DNA of 64,000 nucleotides from Qipengyuania huizhouensis (GCF_019711635.1 NZ_JAIGNT010000015.1:1-64000); one strand, 5' to 3'. Shown: positions 1 through 8,597, numbered from the stretch's first letter. Made by a program: numbers and translations. The notes: generated by a model not told the origin, from the letters alone.

Positions 1-84
1 CTCAACAAGCTAAGCTCAGTTCAAATTATCCCTTGCCAACGGAGAGCCGTCCACACAGGCGTCGTTAGCCGACATTCCCGCCGC

Positions 85-882
85 TTACCCGTCGATGAAG
101 TTCGCCGCCCGTTTCTGCATTCCCGCCATCACCGCCTCGATCTGGTTCGGCGTGCGGATCACCGCGGCCTGTTCGACGCTTTCGGCCATCAGGATGTCGT
201 CGCCCGATTGTTCGAGCATCGCTTCGGAAAGGCGTTTCGCTCCGCGGATCGCTTCGGGATTTCGGTTGGCGATCTCGTTGGCGATCTCGCTTGCCTTACC
301 CAGCGGATCTTCGGTGACGTGCGTGGCGAGGCCGAGGCTGAGCGCCTCCTGCCCGGAGAATTCACGGTTGGTATAGACCAGTTCGCGCAAGTGATCGTCG
401 CGCACCAACCCGCGCCAGAGGTGGTAGCCACCCATGTCGGGCACCAGCCCCCACTTCATTTCCATAATCGCCATGCGCGTTGCAGGGTGGATCACGCGAA
501 TGTCGGCACCGCTGGCGATCTGCAGCCCTCCACCGAAACACACGCCGTGGACCGCCGCGATCACCGGCACGGGGCATTTGCGCCAGGTCATGGCGACTTC
601 CTGGAACAGGTTGGCATTGCCGTGGGTGCGCTCGGTCAGCGGCTTGCGCTCATCATCGGGCGCGGCGGTGAAGTTCGACAGGTCGAGCCCGGCGCAGAAG
701 GCCCGCCCTTCGCCCGCCAGCACCACGGCGCGCAGGCCCTTCATCGTCCTTAGCTCCTCGCCTGCGGCGATAATCGCCTCGAACTGCGCCGGATCGAGCG
801 CATTCATCTTGTCGGGGCGGTTGAAGCGGACCTGTGCGACGCCATTGTCGGCAAGGTCGATCGTGACGCGGTCGGTGCTCAT
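85..882 (-). CDS. Crotonase-family protein (enoyl-CoA hydratase/isomerase-like)
   Basis: A 265-residue single-domain crotonase, the normal length of the family, acting on acyl-CoA thioesters in the cytoplasm. The oxyanion-hole segments are visible as GRAFCAGLDL (about 59-68) and HGVCFGGGLQIA (about 112-123). Of the two catalytic glutamates of classical enoyl-CoA hydratase, the first (GGGxE) is Gln121 here, while the second is kept as Glu141, exactly 20 residues later. Simple 2-enoyl-CoA hydration is therefore not assured; an isomerase or another crotonase reaction is possible. It lies 12 nt downstream of the aminotransferase on the same strand and is probably co-transcribed. The family is certain, the substrate unknown. 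Confidence 0.9.
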   Translation of the reverse strand: MSTDRVTIDLADNGVAQVRFNRPDKMNALDPAQFEAIIAAGEELRTMKGLRAVVLAGEGRAFCAGLDLSNFTAAPDDERKPLTERTHGNANLFQEVAMTWRKCPVPVIAAVHGVCFGGGLQIASGADIRVIHPATRMAIMEMKWGLVPDMGGYHLWRGLVRDDHLRELVYTNREFSGQEALSLGLATHVTEDPLGKASEIANEIANRNPEAIRGAKRLSEAMLEQSGDDILMAESVEQAAVIRTPNQIEAVMAGMQKRAANFIDG

Positions 883-894
883 CGCTTTCTCCAG

Positions 895-2079
895 TTACCG
901 TGCATGCTCGGCGAGGAATTTCTTCACGTTTCGGGCGGCCTGGCGGATGCGTTGCTCGTTCTCAACCATGGCGATGCGGACATAGCCTTCGCCCTCTTCG
1001 CCATAGCCCACGCCTGCCGCCACGGCGACGCCGGCGTGCTCGAGCAATTGCTTGGAAAATTCGAGGCTGCCCATGTCTTCGAACCCCGGCGGCAGGGGCG
1101 CCCAGGCGAACATGCTGGCAGCCGGAACGGGAATTTCCCAGCCTGCGCGGCCAAAACTTTCGACCATCACGTCACGCCGGTGCTGGTAACGCTGCCGGTT
1201 CTGCTCGACCACGTCTTGCGGACCGTTGAGCGCGGCGCAGGCGGCGGCCTGGATCGGGGTGAAGGCGCCGTAGTCGAGATAGGATTTGACCCGCGTAAGC
1301 GCCGAAATCAGTTGCCGGTTGCCGACTGCAAAGCCCATACGCCAGCCGGCCATCGAGTATGTCTTTGACATGGAGGTAAACTCGACCGCGACCTCCTTCG
1401 CCCCCTCGGCCTGCAGGATCGAGGGCGTCGGTCTGCCGTCATAATAGAGTTCCGAATAGGCAAGATCGGACATGATCCAGACCTTGTTTTCGCGCGCCCA
1501 GTCGACCAGCCGCTGGTAGAATTCGGCATCGACCACCTCTGCAGTGGGGTTGCTAGGGTAATTCACCACCAGCACGGTAGGGCGCGGCACGGTATAGGCC
1601 ATGGCGCTGTCGAGCGCGCGCCAGTAGCGCTCGTCGGGCGTCGTCGGCACGCTGCGGATCGTGGCGCCGGCAATGATGAAGCCGAAGGTGTGGATCGGGT
1701 AGCTCGGGCTCGGCGCCAGCACCACGTCACCCGGTGCGGTGATCGCCGTGGCCATCGAGGACAGCCCCTCTTTCGACCCCATGGTCACGACGACTTCGCT
1801 TTCCGGATCGAGATCGACGCCGAAACGGGTCTGGTAATACTTCGCCTGGGCCTTGCGCAGGCCCGGAATGCCCTTGGACTGCGAATATCCATGCGCGCTG
1901 GGCTTGCCCGCCACTTCGCACAATTTGTCGATCACATGCTGCGGCGGGGGCTGGTCGGGATTGCCCATGCCGAGATCGATTATGTCGCGCCCAGCCCGTC
2001 GCGCCGCGTGCCGCATCGCGTTGACCTCTGCAATCACATAGGGAGGCAGGCGTTTGATGCGGTAGAATTCGTCGGACAT
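895..2079 (-). CDS. Class I/II PLP aminotransferase (AlaC / LL-DAP aminotransferase-like)
   Basis: A 394-residue fold-type I aminotransferase. PLP-contacting residues can be placed: NYPSNP (173-178, Asn177), Asp205 and Tyr208 in SDLAYSE, the Schiff-base lysine Lys239 in SMSKTYSMAGWR, and the carboxylate-binding Arg247. The sequence resembles the AlaC-type glutamate-pyruvate aminotransferases, which are easily confused with LL-diaminopimelate aminotransferases; alanine/pyruvate exchange is the more likely reaction. It is divergent from the PHA synthase gene, with a 135-bp intergenic region, and followed closely by the crotonase. The start is an ATG. Confidence 0.9.
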   Translation of the reverse strand: MSDEFYRIKRLPPYVIAEVNAMRHAARRAGRDIIDLGMGNPDQPPPQHVIDKLCEVAGKPSAHGYSQSKGIPGLRKAQAKYYQTRFGVDLDPESEVVVTMGSKEGLSSMATAITAPGDVVLAPSPSYPIHTFGFIIAGATIRSVPTTPDERYWRALDSAMAYTVPRPTVLVVNYPSNPTAEVVDAEFYQRLVDWARENKVWIMSDLAYSELYYDGRPTPSILQAEGAKEVAVEFTSMSKTYSMAGWRMGFAVGNRQLISALTRVKSYLDYGAFTPIQAAACAALNGPQDVVEQNRQRYQHRRDVMVESFGRAGWEIPVPAASMFAWAPLPPGFEDMGSLEFSKQLLEHAGVAVAAGVGYGEEGEGYVRIAMVENEQRIRQAARNVKKFLAEHAR

Positions 2080-2214
2080 TTAGGCTCCGTGGCGCATTGG
2101 TTAGGTCATACTGATTACCTATTCAGGCGGCAGGCGCAAACGGGATAGATGCGCAGGCTTGCGGATTCTTCTAGGTCCGTGACAAACAGCGCTTGGCCCA
2201 CGCGCGAAGGAACG

Positions 2215-4095
2215 ATGATGACCGAAACGCCCGATCCATTCACCAACCTCTACGAGCACCCGGCCAAACTGGTGCGTGCGATGTTCGCGCCGATGACGGG
2301 CGCGATCGATCCTTCCGCGATGACGGGCGCCGCCATGACGCCGGAAGATGTGCAGGCCTGGGCGGAGACGAACACCAGGCTGCAGGCGCTGTGGGCCGAA
2401 TATCAGGCGGAGCAGATGAGCAATCCGCAGGCGCTGGTGCCGTATTTCGATCCGGCGCGCTGGATGGCGCTTGCTACCGACTGGTACCGGCAGATGCCAC
2501 TCGCGCAGACGGAACAGCAGCAGGCACTGTGGGACGAAGGCATGAAGTTGTGGCAGGACGTGCTGGGTCAGTACGGCCTGGGTCCCAAAGCCTCGGACAA
2601 GTCCGGTGACGATATCGAACTGCCGCGCAAGGACCGGCGGTTCGCCGACGAGAAATGGCGCGCGCATCCTGCCTATGCATTGATCCACCAGACCTATCTT
2701 TTCCTTGCCGAGCGCGTCGGCGAGATGGTCGACCGGATGGAAGGGCTAAGCCCTCACCAGCGCGACCAGCTGCGCTTTACCACCAAGGCCATCACCGAGG
2801 CGGCAAGCCCGGCGAATTTTCCCCTCCTGAATCCGGTGGTGATGGAACGCACCATGGAGACGCGTGGCCGGAACCTGGTGAAAGGCATGGAGCATCTCCT
2901 GGCCGATATGCGGCGCGGGCAGCTTTCGCACACCGATGCATCGGCTTTCACGCTGGGCGAGAATATCGCCACCACTCCGGGCAAGGTCGTGCATGAAACC
3001 CCGCTGTACCAGCTGATCCAGTACACCCCGACCACCGAGAAGGTGCTGGCGACCCCGCTGGTGATCTTCCCGCCCTGGATCAACCGGTTCTACATTCTCG
3101 ACCTCAACGAGAAGAAGAGCTTCGTGAAATGGGCTGTCGAACAGGGCGTGACCGTGTTCATGGTCAGCTGGAAATCGGCCGATGCGAGCATGAAGGATGT
3201 GGTATGGGACGATTATGTCCGCGCGCAGATAGATGCGATCGACCATATCCGCGCGCGTCTCGACGTGCCGAACGTTCATATGATCGGATATTGTGTCGCT
3301 GGCACTACGCTGGCCGCCACGCTGGCACTGCTTCACCGGCGGGGAGAAGAGGATAAAATCAAGAGCGCGACCTTTTTCACCGCGCAGGTCGACTTCGAGA
3401 AGGCGGGCGAACTGCTCAACTTCGTCGACGACCAGCAATTGGGTGCCATCAAGGCATTGTCCCCCGATGGCTATCTGGACGGACGCTATATGGCGGCGAC
3501 GTTCAACCTGCTGCGCGGGACGGACCTGATCTGGAACTACGTCGTCAACAACTACTTGTTGGGCGAAGACTATCCGGCTTTCGACCTGCTCCACTGGAAC
3601 GGCGATGTCACCAACCTGCCTGCCAAATGGCACGAGCAGTATCTGCGCGATCTTTACAGGGACAATCGCCTGGTGGAGGCCGATGCGCTGAGCATCGACA
3701 ATACGCCGATCGACCTGGGGCTGGTGAAAACGCCCACCTATGTGCAGGCGGGCAAGGAAGACCATATCGCCCCCGCCGAAAGCGTGTGGCGCCTCAAGGA
3801 CCATTTCACCGGGCCGATAAGATTCGTGCTCGCCGGGTCGGGTCATATCGCAGGCGTCGTGAACCCGCCTACCTCCGGCAAGTACCAGTACTGGACCAAT
3901 GACGGCGAGCCTCGCAGCCTTGCCGAATTCCGTGAAGGTGCCGAAGAACATCCCGGTAGCTGGTGGCCCGACTGGATCGACTGGCTGCGCGAACAGGACG
4001 GCGAGACCGTCGCCGCCAGCGGCAAGCGGAAGCCCGGCGGCAAGGGTGACAAGGTGATAGAGGATGCACCCGGGCGCTATGTGGCGACCCGGTAA
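2215..4095 (+). CDS. phaC: Class I poly(3-hydroxyalkanoate) synthase PhaC
   Basis: Polymerises 3-hydroxyacyl-CoA into PHA at the granule surface. The start at 2215 (626 aa) follows a GAAGG ribosome site; an in-frame start further upstream (2149) lacks one, and 2218 is an equally possible Met. The N-terminal PhaC domain is followed by an alpha/beta-hydrolase core with the lipase-like box GYCVAG (358-363) carrying the nucleophile Cys360. Asp516 (KEDH) and His544 (GSGHIAG) complete the triad. Length and box fit class I enzymes, which work without PhaE or PhaR subunits. The phasin gene follows 118 bp downstream behind its own promoter. Confidence 0.96.
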   Translation: MMTETPDPFTNLYEHPAKLVRAMFAPMTGAIDPSAMTGAAMTPEDVQAWAETNTRLQALWAEYQAEQMSNPQALVPYFDPARWMALATDWYRQMPLAQTEQQQALWDEGMKLWQDVLGQYGLGPKASDKSGDDIELPRKDRRFADEKWRAHPAYALIHQTYLFLAERVGEMVDRMEGLSPHQRDQLRFTTKAITEAASPANFPLLNPVVMERTMETRGRNLVKGMEHLLADMRRGQLSHTDASAFTLGENIATTPGKVVHETPLYQLIQYTPTTEKVLATPLVIFPPWINRFYILDLNEKKSFVKWAVEQGVTVFMVSWKSADASMKDVVWDDYVRAQIDAIDHIRARLDVPNVHMIGYCVAGTTLAATLALLHRRGEEDKIKSATFFTAQVDFEKAGELLNFVDDQQLGAIKALSPDGYLDGRYMAATFNLLRGTDLIWNYVVNNYLLGEDYPAFDLLHWNGDVTNLPAKWHEQYLRDLYRDNRLVEADALSIDNTPIDLGLVKTPTYVQAGKEDHIAPAESVWRLKDHFTGPIRFVLAGSGHIAGVVNPPTSGKYQYWTNDGEPRSLAEFREGAEEHPGSWWPDWIDWLREQDGETVAASGKRKPGGKGDKVIEDAPGRYVATR

Positions 4096-4137
4096 ATCCA
4101 GATAACACTCTGGAATTCGGCACATTTTCCGCCTATG

Positions 4138-4196
4138 TTGCAGCGCACAAAAAATCCTTGACTTCGCACCTGCAATGCCTATTTTGTGCACTGCAA
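4138..4196 (+). promoter_or_regulatory. Phasin promoter flanked by inverted TGC-N3-GCA operator arms
   Basis: A sigma70-like promoter has TTGACT at 4158-4163 and TATTTT at 4180-4185, with a 16-bp spacer. It is enclosed by a 15-nt inverted repeat, at 4138-4152 and 4182-4196 (14 of 15 positions match), whose centres are 44 bp apart. Each arm contains TGC-N3-GCA (4139-4147 and 4187-4195), the core of the CTGC-N3-GCAG motif known for the PHA regulator PhaR. The right arm covers the -10 box and start point. PhaR-type repression is inferred; no phaR gene is in the window. Confidence 0.7.
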
Positions 4197-4213
4197 CAAA
4201 AGCGAGGTTTCCC

Positions 4214-5038
4214 ATGGCCGAGAGCCAGACCAAAATCGATGCCGCTGCAGAGAAGGCTTATGCCGAGGCTGCCGCCAAGAAGACGTCCGAGGTTAGCGCC
4301 AAGGCTGTCGAGAAGGCCGTGGACGCTGATAAGACTGCACCCGTGAAGACGGACGCGGTCGCCAAGGCGGTTGCCGCTCCTGCCGAAAAGCCCGCCGCCA
4401 AGGCGGCTCCGGCTAAGGCGAAGAAGGTCGCCGCCAAGAAAGTGCCGGCAAAGAAGAAGCCGGTTGCCAAGAAGGCAGCACCGAAAAAGACAGCCCCGAA
4501 AAAAATTGCCGCGAAGAAGGCTGTTCCGGCCAAAAAGGCCGCCACCAAGACCTCGAAGACCCCGATCATCAAATTGAAGGATACCATCATGGCCACCGCC
4601 AAGAACGCCAAGACCACCGATTACACCGCCAAGGCGAAGGAAATGGCTGCAGACCTGCAGACCCGCGCCAAGGCAGCTTACGACAAGGGCAGCGAAATCA
4701 CCCAGGACGCAGTCGAATTCCAGAAGGGCAACATCGAAGCTCTGATCGAATCGGGCAAGATTCTCGCCTCGGGCGTGCAGGACATGGGCCGCACCTATGT
4801 CGAAGAAGCCAAGTCGGCCGCCGAAACCGTCCAGGGCGATGTGAAGAAGTTCGCCGCGATCAAGTCGCCGACCGAGCTCTTCCAGCTGCAGGGCGAAATC
4901 GCGCGCCGCAACTTCGACGCCATGGTTTCGACTACCTCGAAGAACACCGAAGCCATGCTCAAGCTGGCCAACGAAGCCTTCGCTCCGCTGTCGAGCCGCA
5001 TGAGCCTCGCCGCAGAAAAGATCCGCAAGGCCGCATAA
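4214..5038 (+). CDS. Phasin with Lys/Ala/Pro-rich histone-H1-like N-terminal extension
   Basis: A 274-residue protein with two parts. Residues about 1-125 are low-complexity Ala/Lys/Pro with repeated AAKK, PAKK and KKxAPKK blocks, like the histone-H1-like tails of PhaF/PhaM proteins that bind DNA and PHA granules. Residues about 126-274 form a Phasin_2 domain (helical, with the segment EFQKGNIEALIESGK) that coats the granule. ATG 4214 was chosen because the promoter TSS falls near 4192. A second in-frame ATG at 4589, preceded at 7 nt by AAGGA, would give a canonical 149-residue phasin alone. It follows phaC and ends before a strong terminator. Confidence 0.9.
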   Translation: MAESQTKIDAAAEKAYAEAAAKKTSEVSAKAVEKAVDADKTAPVKTDAVAKAVAAPAEKPAAKAAPAKAKKVAAKKVPAKKKPVAKKAAPKKTAPKKIAAKKAVPAKKAATKTSKTPIIKLKDTIMATAKNAKTTDYTAKAKEMAADLQTRAKAAYDKGSEITQDAVEFQKGNIEALIESGKILASGVQDMGRTYVEEAKSAAETVQGDVKKFAAIKSPTELFQLQGEIARRNFDAMVSTTSKNTEAMLKLANEAFAPLSSRMSLAAEKIRKAA

Positions 5039-5057
5039 CCAATACGAACTTCAACCC

Positions 5058-5091
5058 GCCGGGCATCTCTCTCCTCTCTCCCTTGCCCGGC
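5058..5091 (+). other. Stem-loop with pyrimidine-only loop in the phasin 3' UTR
   Basis: An 8-bp stem (5058-5065 with 5084-5091) presents an 18-nt loop made only of C and T, including CTCC. It sits 19 nt after the phasin stop and just before the terminator. The loop could pair with purine-rich ribosome sites. Confidence 0.5.
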
Positions 5092-5103
5092 AGTTGGAAA
5101 CGG

Positions 5104-5146
5104 CGGGTCGGATGGCACAATCGTGTCGTCCGGCCCGTTTGCTTTT
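5104..5146 (+). terminator. Intrinsic terminator after the phasin gene
   Basis: A 15-bp stem with G-U pairs (5104-5118 with 5123-5137), an AATC tetraloop and a T-rich tail (TTTGCTTTT). Confidence 0.8.
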
Positions 5147-5177
5147 AGGGGGCGCTCGATCGTCTCTTGACGTTTTC

Positions 5178-5191
5178 TTGACCCTGATCAG
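5178..5191 (+). promoter_or_regulatory. Weak Fnr/FixK-like half-match upstream of clpS
   Basis: TTGACCCTGATCAG resembles the TTGAT-N4-ATCAA Fnr consensus with two deviations (C at position 5, final G). It lies about 60 nt before the clpS start. Chance occurrence is quite possible. Confidence 0.25.
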
Positions 5192-5250
5192 CCATTGCCT
5201 GTCGCTCACCGCTTGCGATTTTGGACAGGCTTACGATATTGGCGCCTGCG

Positions 5251-5613
5251 ATGACCCACCCCACACGTCTCCAATCGATCCGCGCCGGGAAAGGCGATGA
5301 CGATACTCGCGAAGGCGACGGCCAGGTCGGCATCGCCACCAAGACGCGCGCCAAACCCAAGAAACCCAGCCAGTACAAGGTGCTGCTGCTGAACGACGAT
5401 TACACTCCGATGGAATTCGTCGTCATCGTGCTGAAGCGCTTTTTCCGCATGGATATGGAAGAGGCCACGCGCGTGATGCTCCACGTTCACCAGAAGGGCG
5501 TCGGCGTCTGCGGCATCTTCCCCTACGAAGTTGCCGAAACCAAGGTAAACCAGGTGATGGATTTCGCCCGCCAGAACCAGCACCCGCTCCAGTGCACACT
5601 GGAGAAGGCGTAA
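5251..5613 (+). CDS. clpS: ATP-dependent Clp protease adaptor ClpS
   Basis: A 120-residue N-recognin that delivers proteins with Leu, Phe, Trp or Tyr N-termini to ClpAP. The core from about residue 40 shows [12 protein letters not shown], whose Asn-Asp pair binds the N-degron alpha-amino group, followed by the [13 protein letters not shown] stretch. The first 35-40 residues form the usual disordered arm. ATG 5251 was preferred over the upstream TTG at 5221. clpA is not adjacent. The Aat transferase that creates Leu/Phe N-degrons is encoded at 22.2 kb in this window. Confidence 0.95.
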   Translation: MTHPTRLQSIRAGKGDDDTREGDGQVGIATKTRAKPKKPSQYKVLLLNDDYTPMEFVVIVLKRFFRMDMEEATRVMLHVHQKGVGVCGIFPYEVAETKVNQVMDFARQNQHPLQCTLEKA

Positions 5614-5696
5614 AGCCATCAGCGCAGCTAGGACATGACGCATTGGGATTTTCGCGCTAGGGCCTTTGGCCAAGCGACCCAAAGTCCGGAAACCGA

Positions 5697-6917
5697 GTGC
5701 TTAATTTCCTTCCCGCAATCGACCGCTACATCTTCCGGCTGGTGATCGTACCCATGCTGGGCGTGTTCGCGCTGGCGGCCTCGCTGCTGGTGCTGGACAA
5801 GATGCTGCGGCTCCTCGATTTCGTAGCCGTCGAAGGCGGCCCGGTAGGCGTGGTATTCAAGATGCTGGCCACGCTCCTGCCCGAATATGCCAGTCTCGCC
5901 ATCCCGCTGGGACTGTTGCTGGGCATATTGCTGGCCTTCCGCAAACTCGCCACCACCAGCGAACTCGACGTCCTGCGCGCCGTCGGCATGAGCTACGGAC
6001 GGCTCCTGCGGGTGCCCTTCGCGATTACTGCCGTGCTGATGGCGGTCAATGTGGCGCTGGTGTTCTTCGTCCAGCCGGTCAGTCGCTTCACCTATGAAAG
6101 ATTGGAATACGACCTGCGCTCCGGCGCGCTGGGCGCTTCCATCAAGGTAGGCGAATTCAATACCATCGCCGATCGCATGGCGCTGCGTATCGAGGAGAGC
6201 GAGAACGACGGTCGTCGATTAATGGGGATTTTCGCCCGCGTCGCCAACGACCGGGGCCAGGTGCTTTCGATCAGTGCAAGGGAAGGCTCCTTCCTGGCGA
6301 CGACCGATGATCCGGACACGATCATCCTGCGCCTGACCGACGGCACGATCGTGCAGGATACCGGCAGCCAGACGCCCCGTGTGTTGACCTTCACCCGGCA
6401 CGACCTCCCGATCGACCTTCCCGCGATCGAGGAATTCCGCGCCCGCGGCGAAGACGAGCGCGAGTATATCCTGCCCGAACTCCTGCGTATCGGCTGGGCG
6501 GACGAGGCCAGCGAAACGAAGCGCGATGCCTCCCAGGCAAGCTTCAACTTCCGGCTCGTGGAAGTGGTGATGATGGCCCTGATGCCGCTGCTGGCAGTGG
6601 CGCTCGGCATACCGCCCAAACGAAGTACCAGCGCACTTGGCGTGTTTCTTTCCATCGTGATGGTCGTAGCCTATCACAAGGTGAACCAGTACGGGGAGGA
6701 TGTCGGCGCGCTGGGTATAGTCGACCCGCTGATCGCCCTGTGGCTGCCCTTCTTCATTTTCGCAGCCCTGATCCTGTGGATGTATCACCGCGTGGCATTT
6801 GTGCCCGGCGGGCAGGCGATCGAGGCGCTCGAAAACTGGCTTGCCAAAATGACGAAACGCCTGGGCCGATTGTTTCGCCGTCGGCAGCGTGTCGTCCAAG
6901 ATGAGGCAGAAGCCTGA
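5697..6917 (+). CDS. lptF: LPS export ABC transporter permease LptF
   Basis: A 406-residue YjgP/YjgQ-family inner-membrane protein that, with LptG and LptB, extracts lipopolysaccharide from the inner membrane. Two hydrophobic segments lie near the N-terminus (about 15-70), followed by a third, a periplasmic beta-jellyroll region (about 130-265), then C-terminal helices ending in a basic tail. The start is a GTG. The stop overlaps the lptG start by 1 nt (TGATG), the usual translational coupling of the pair. Confidence 0.93.
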   Translation: MLNFLPAIDRYIFRLVIVPMLGVFALAASLLVLDKMLRLLDFVAVEGGPVGVVFKMLATLLPEYASLAIPLGLLLGILLAFRKLATTSELDVLRAVGMSYGRLLRVPFAITAVLMAVNVALVFFVQPVSRFTYERLEYDLRSGALGASIKVGEFNTIADRMALRIEESENDGRRLMGIFARVANDRGQVLSISAREGSFLATTDDPDTIILRLTDGTIVQDTGSQTPRVLTFTRHDLPIDLPAIEEFRARGEDEREYILPELLRIGWADEASETKRDASQASFNFRLVEVVMMALMPLLAVALGIPPKRSTSALGVFLSIVMVVAYHKVNQYGEDVGALGIVDPLIALWLPFFIFAALILWMYHRVAFVPGGQAIEALENWLAKMTKRLGRLFRRRQRVVQDEAEA

Positions 6918-8014
6918 TGCAGCTGGACTTTTTTCCTTCGGCCACCCTGACCAAATATCTCGCCAAGATGTTCGTACTTCGCATTCTGGCAGTGCTGGTC
7001 ATGCTCGTGCTGGTGCTGCTGATGCTCGACCTGCTGTCCAACAGCGGAAAAATCCTGGCGGTACCGGGTAACGGTCAGGGCGAACTGCTCACCTATGCCG
7101 GCATGCGCGCACCGCAGCTGGTGCAACGCTTCCTGCCGTATTCGGTGCTGTTGGCCACACTGATCACCCTGGTGACCCTGAATCAGAACAGCGAAGTCGT
7201 CGCGATGAAGGCGGCGGGACTATCCGCACATCAGGTGCTTGCCCCGCTATTGCTCACCGCGCTTGTCGTGGGCGGAGCAAGCTTCGCATTCAACGAACGC
7301 GTCGTGACGCGCTCCACAGCAACCCTCAAGGCGTGGGAGGCGGCGGAATGGGGCCCGATACCGGAAGAATCAAGCGTCCGCGCCAATGTGTACCTGGCAG
7401 ATGGGACCAACGTGCTGACCGCAGCCCAACTGGCGGGTAGCGGGGCAGACATCCGCATGACCGACGTCACGTGGTATCGACGCAGCCCGGATGGTGCGAT
7501 CATCGAACAGGTGGATGCAGCGCGAGCGACCTATGCAGGTCCGGGCTGGAGGCTCGATGATATCACGCGTTTCGATGTCGCCAGCGCATCATCGAACGAA
7601 GCCAGCAGCATCGTGGTAGGCGAAGGCCTGACGCCTGATCAGATCGACCTTGCGCAGATCGATCCCGACGCAGTTCCCTTCTGGACGCTGGGTGCGCAGA
7701 TCGACGCATTCGAGGAAGCCGGGCGCCGCACCGGCGAAATGCGCGCGAAATGGTGGCACAAGCTGTCCGGCCCGCTGTCGTCCTTTCTGATGCCGTTGCT
7801 GGGCGCTGTCGCCGCATTCGGTCTCGCCCGGTCGGGCCAGCTCTTCGTGCGCGCACTGATCGGCATGGCTCTGGGCTTCGCTTATTTCGTGGTCGACAAT
7901 GCCGCACTCGCCATGGGCAATTTCGGCGGCTATCCTCCATTGCTGGCAGCCTGGGGACCCTTCTTCCTGTTTGCGCTGATCGGTGAAACCGTGCTTATCC
8001 GCACGGAAGAATGA
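6917..8014 (+). CDS. lptG: LPS export ABC transporter permease LptG
   Basis: A 365-residue partner of LptF with the same topology: N-terminal transmembrane helices (about 15-65 and 95-115), a periplasmic domain (about 120-255), and C-terminal helices (about 280-360). It overlaps lptF by 1 nt, and its own stop overlaps the next gene by 4 nt (ATGA), so lptF, lptG and the acetyltransferase form one transcription unit. LptF/LptG assignment rests on gene order, which is conserved in alphaproteobacteria. Confidence 0.92.
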   Translation: MQLDFFPSATLTKYLAKMFVLRILAVLVMLVLVLLMLDLLSNSGKILAVPGNGQGELLTYAGMRAPQLVQRFLPYSVLLATLITLVTLNQNSEVVAMKAAGLSAHQVLAPLLLTALVVGGASFAFNERVVTRSTATLKAWEAAEWGPIPEESSVRANVYLADGTNVLTAAQLAGSGADIRMTDVTWYRRSPDGAIIEQVDAARATYAGPGWRLDDITRFDVASASSNEASSIVVGEGLTPDQIDLAQIDPDAVPFWTLGAQIDAFEEAGRRTGEMRAKWWHKLSGPLSSFLMPLLGAVAAFGLARSGQLFVRALIGMALGFAYFVVDNAALAMGNFGGYPPLLAAWGPFFLFALIGETVLIRTEE

Positions 8015-8529
8015 ACGAATTCTCGATCAGGCTGGCGCGGCCGGATGATGCCGATGCGTTCCATCGGGTCGAAGAAGATGCGGCCAGCCTCTTGCGTGAG
8101 GAGCCCTCACTGGAAGGAATTCCGGTGCCGCCGTCGAAGAGCGCAGAACACTACCGAGGGGTGATTGCCAGGGGCAATTGCCTTGCTGCCACCATCGAAG
8201 GCCAGGTTGTGGGTTTTGCTGCTGCGGGCAGGGTCGGACGCGAACTCCACCTGCATGAACTCAGCGTCGCCCGGGAGCAACAAGGGCGCGGGATCGGCGG
8301 AACATTGCTCCGCGCACTGATAATCGATGCGCGCAATTGTGGGTTGAGCGCAATAACGCTCGATACCTATCGCGACATCCCCTGGAACGGACCCTTCTAC
8401 GCACGCCATGGATTCGTCGAGATAGAGAACCTCGAAGACCGCCCTCATCTGTTGCGATCGCTCGAAGCGGCAGCCGATGCAGGGCTTCCGCGCGAACGCC
8501 GCTGCGCAATGGTCAAGTTTCTCGACTGA
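8011..8529 (+). CDS. GNAT-family N-acetyltransferase
   Basis: A 172-residue GNAT protein. The acetyl-CoA pyrophosphate loop QQGRGIGGTLL lies at about 90-100, following the beta-strand LHLHELSVA, and the C-terminal motif FYARHGFVEIE at about 129-139 is typical. It starts inside the lptG stop codon. The acceptor substrate cannot be told from sequence; coupling to lptFG is only positional. Confidence 0.85.
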   Translation: MNEFSIRLARPDDADAFHRVEEDAASLLREEPSLEGIPVPPSKSAEHYRGVIARGNCLAATIEGQVVGFAAAGRVGRELHLHELSVAREQQGRGIGGTLLRALIIDARNCGLSAITLDTYRDIPWNGPFYARHGFVEIENLEDRPHLLRSLEAAADAGLPRERRCAMVKFLD

Positions 8530-8539
8530 CACATTCTCG

Positions 8540-8564
8540 GGAACCGCCTCATTTGCGGCGCATT
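8540..8564 (+). promoter_or_regulatory. EcfG-like promoter (GGAAC-N16-CATT), imperfect
   Basis: GGAAC at 8540-8544 is followed after 16 nt by CATT, one base from the CGTT element of the alphaproteobacterial general stress sigma factor. It lies 33 nt upstream of the small lipoprotein gene. Confidence 0.4.
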
Positions 8565-8597
8565 ACTGCCACAATGCTGCCACAAAGGAGATTTGGC

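Noticed and set aside
2746-4233. 495-codon open frame antisense to phaC
   Set aside because: PhaC has a complete catalytic triad; the antisense frame is a by-product of GC-rich codon use.
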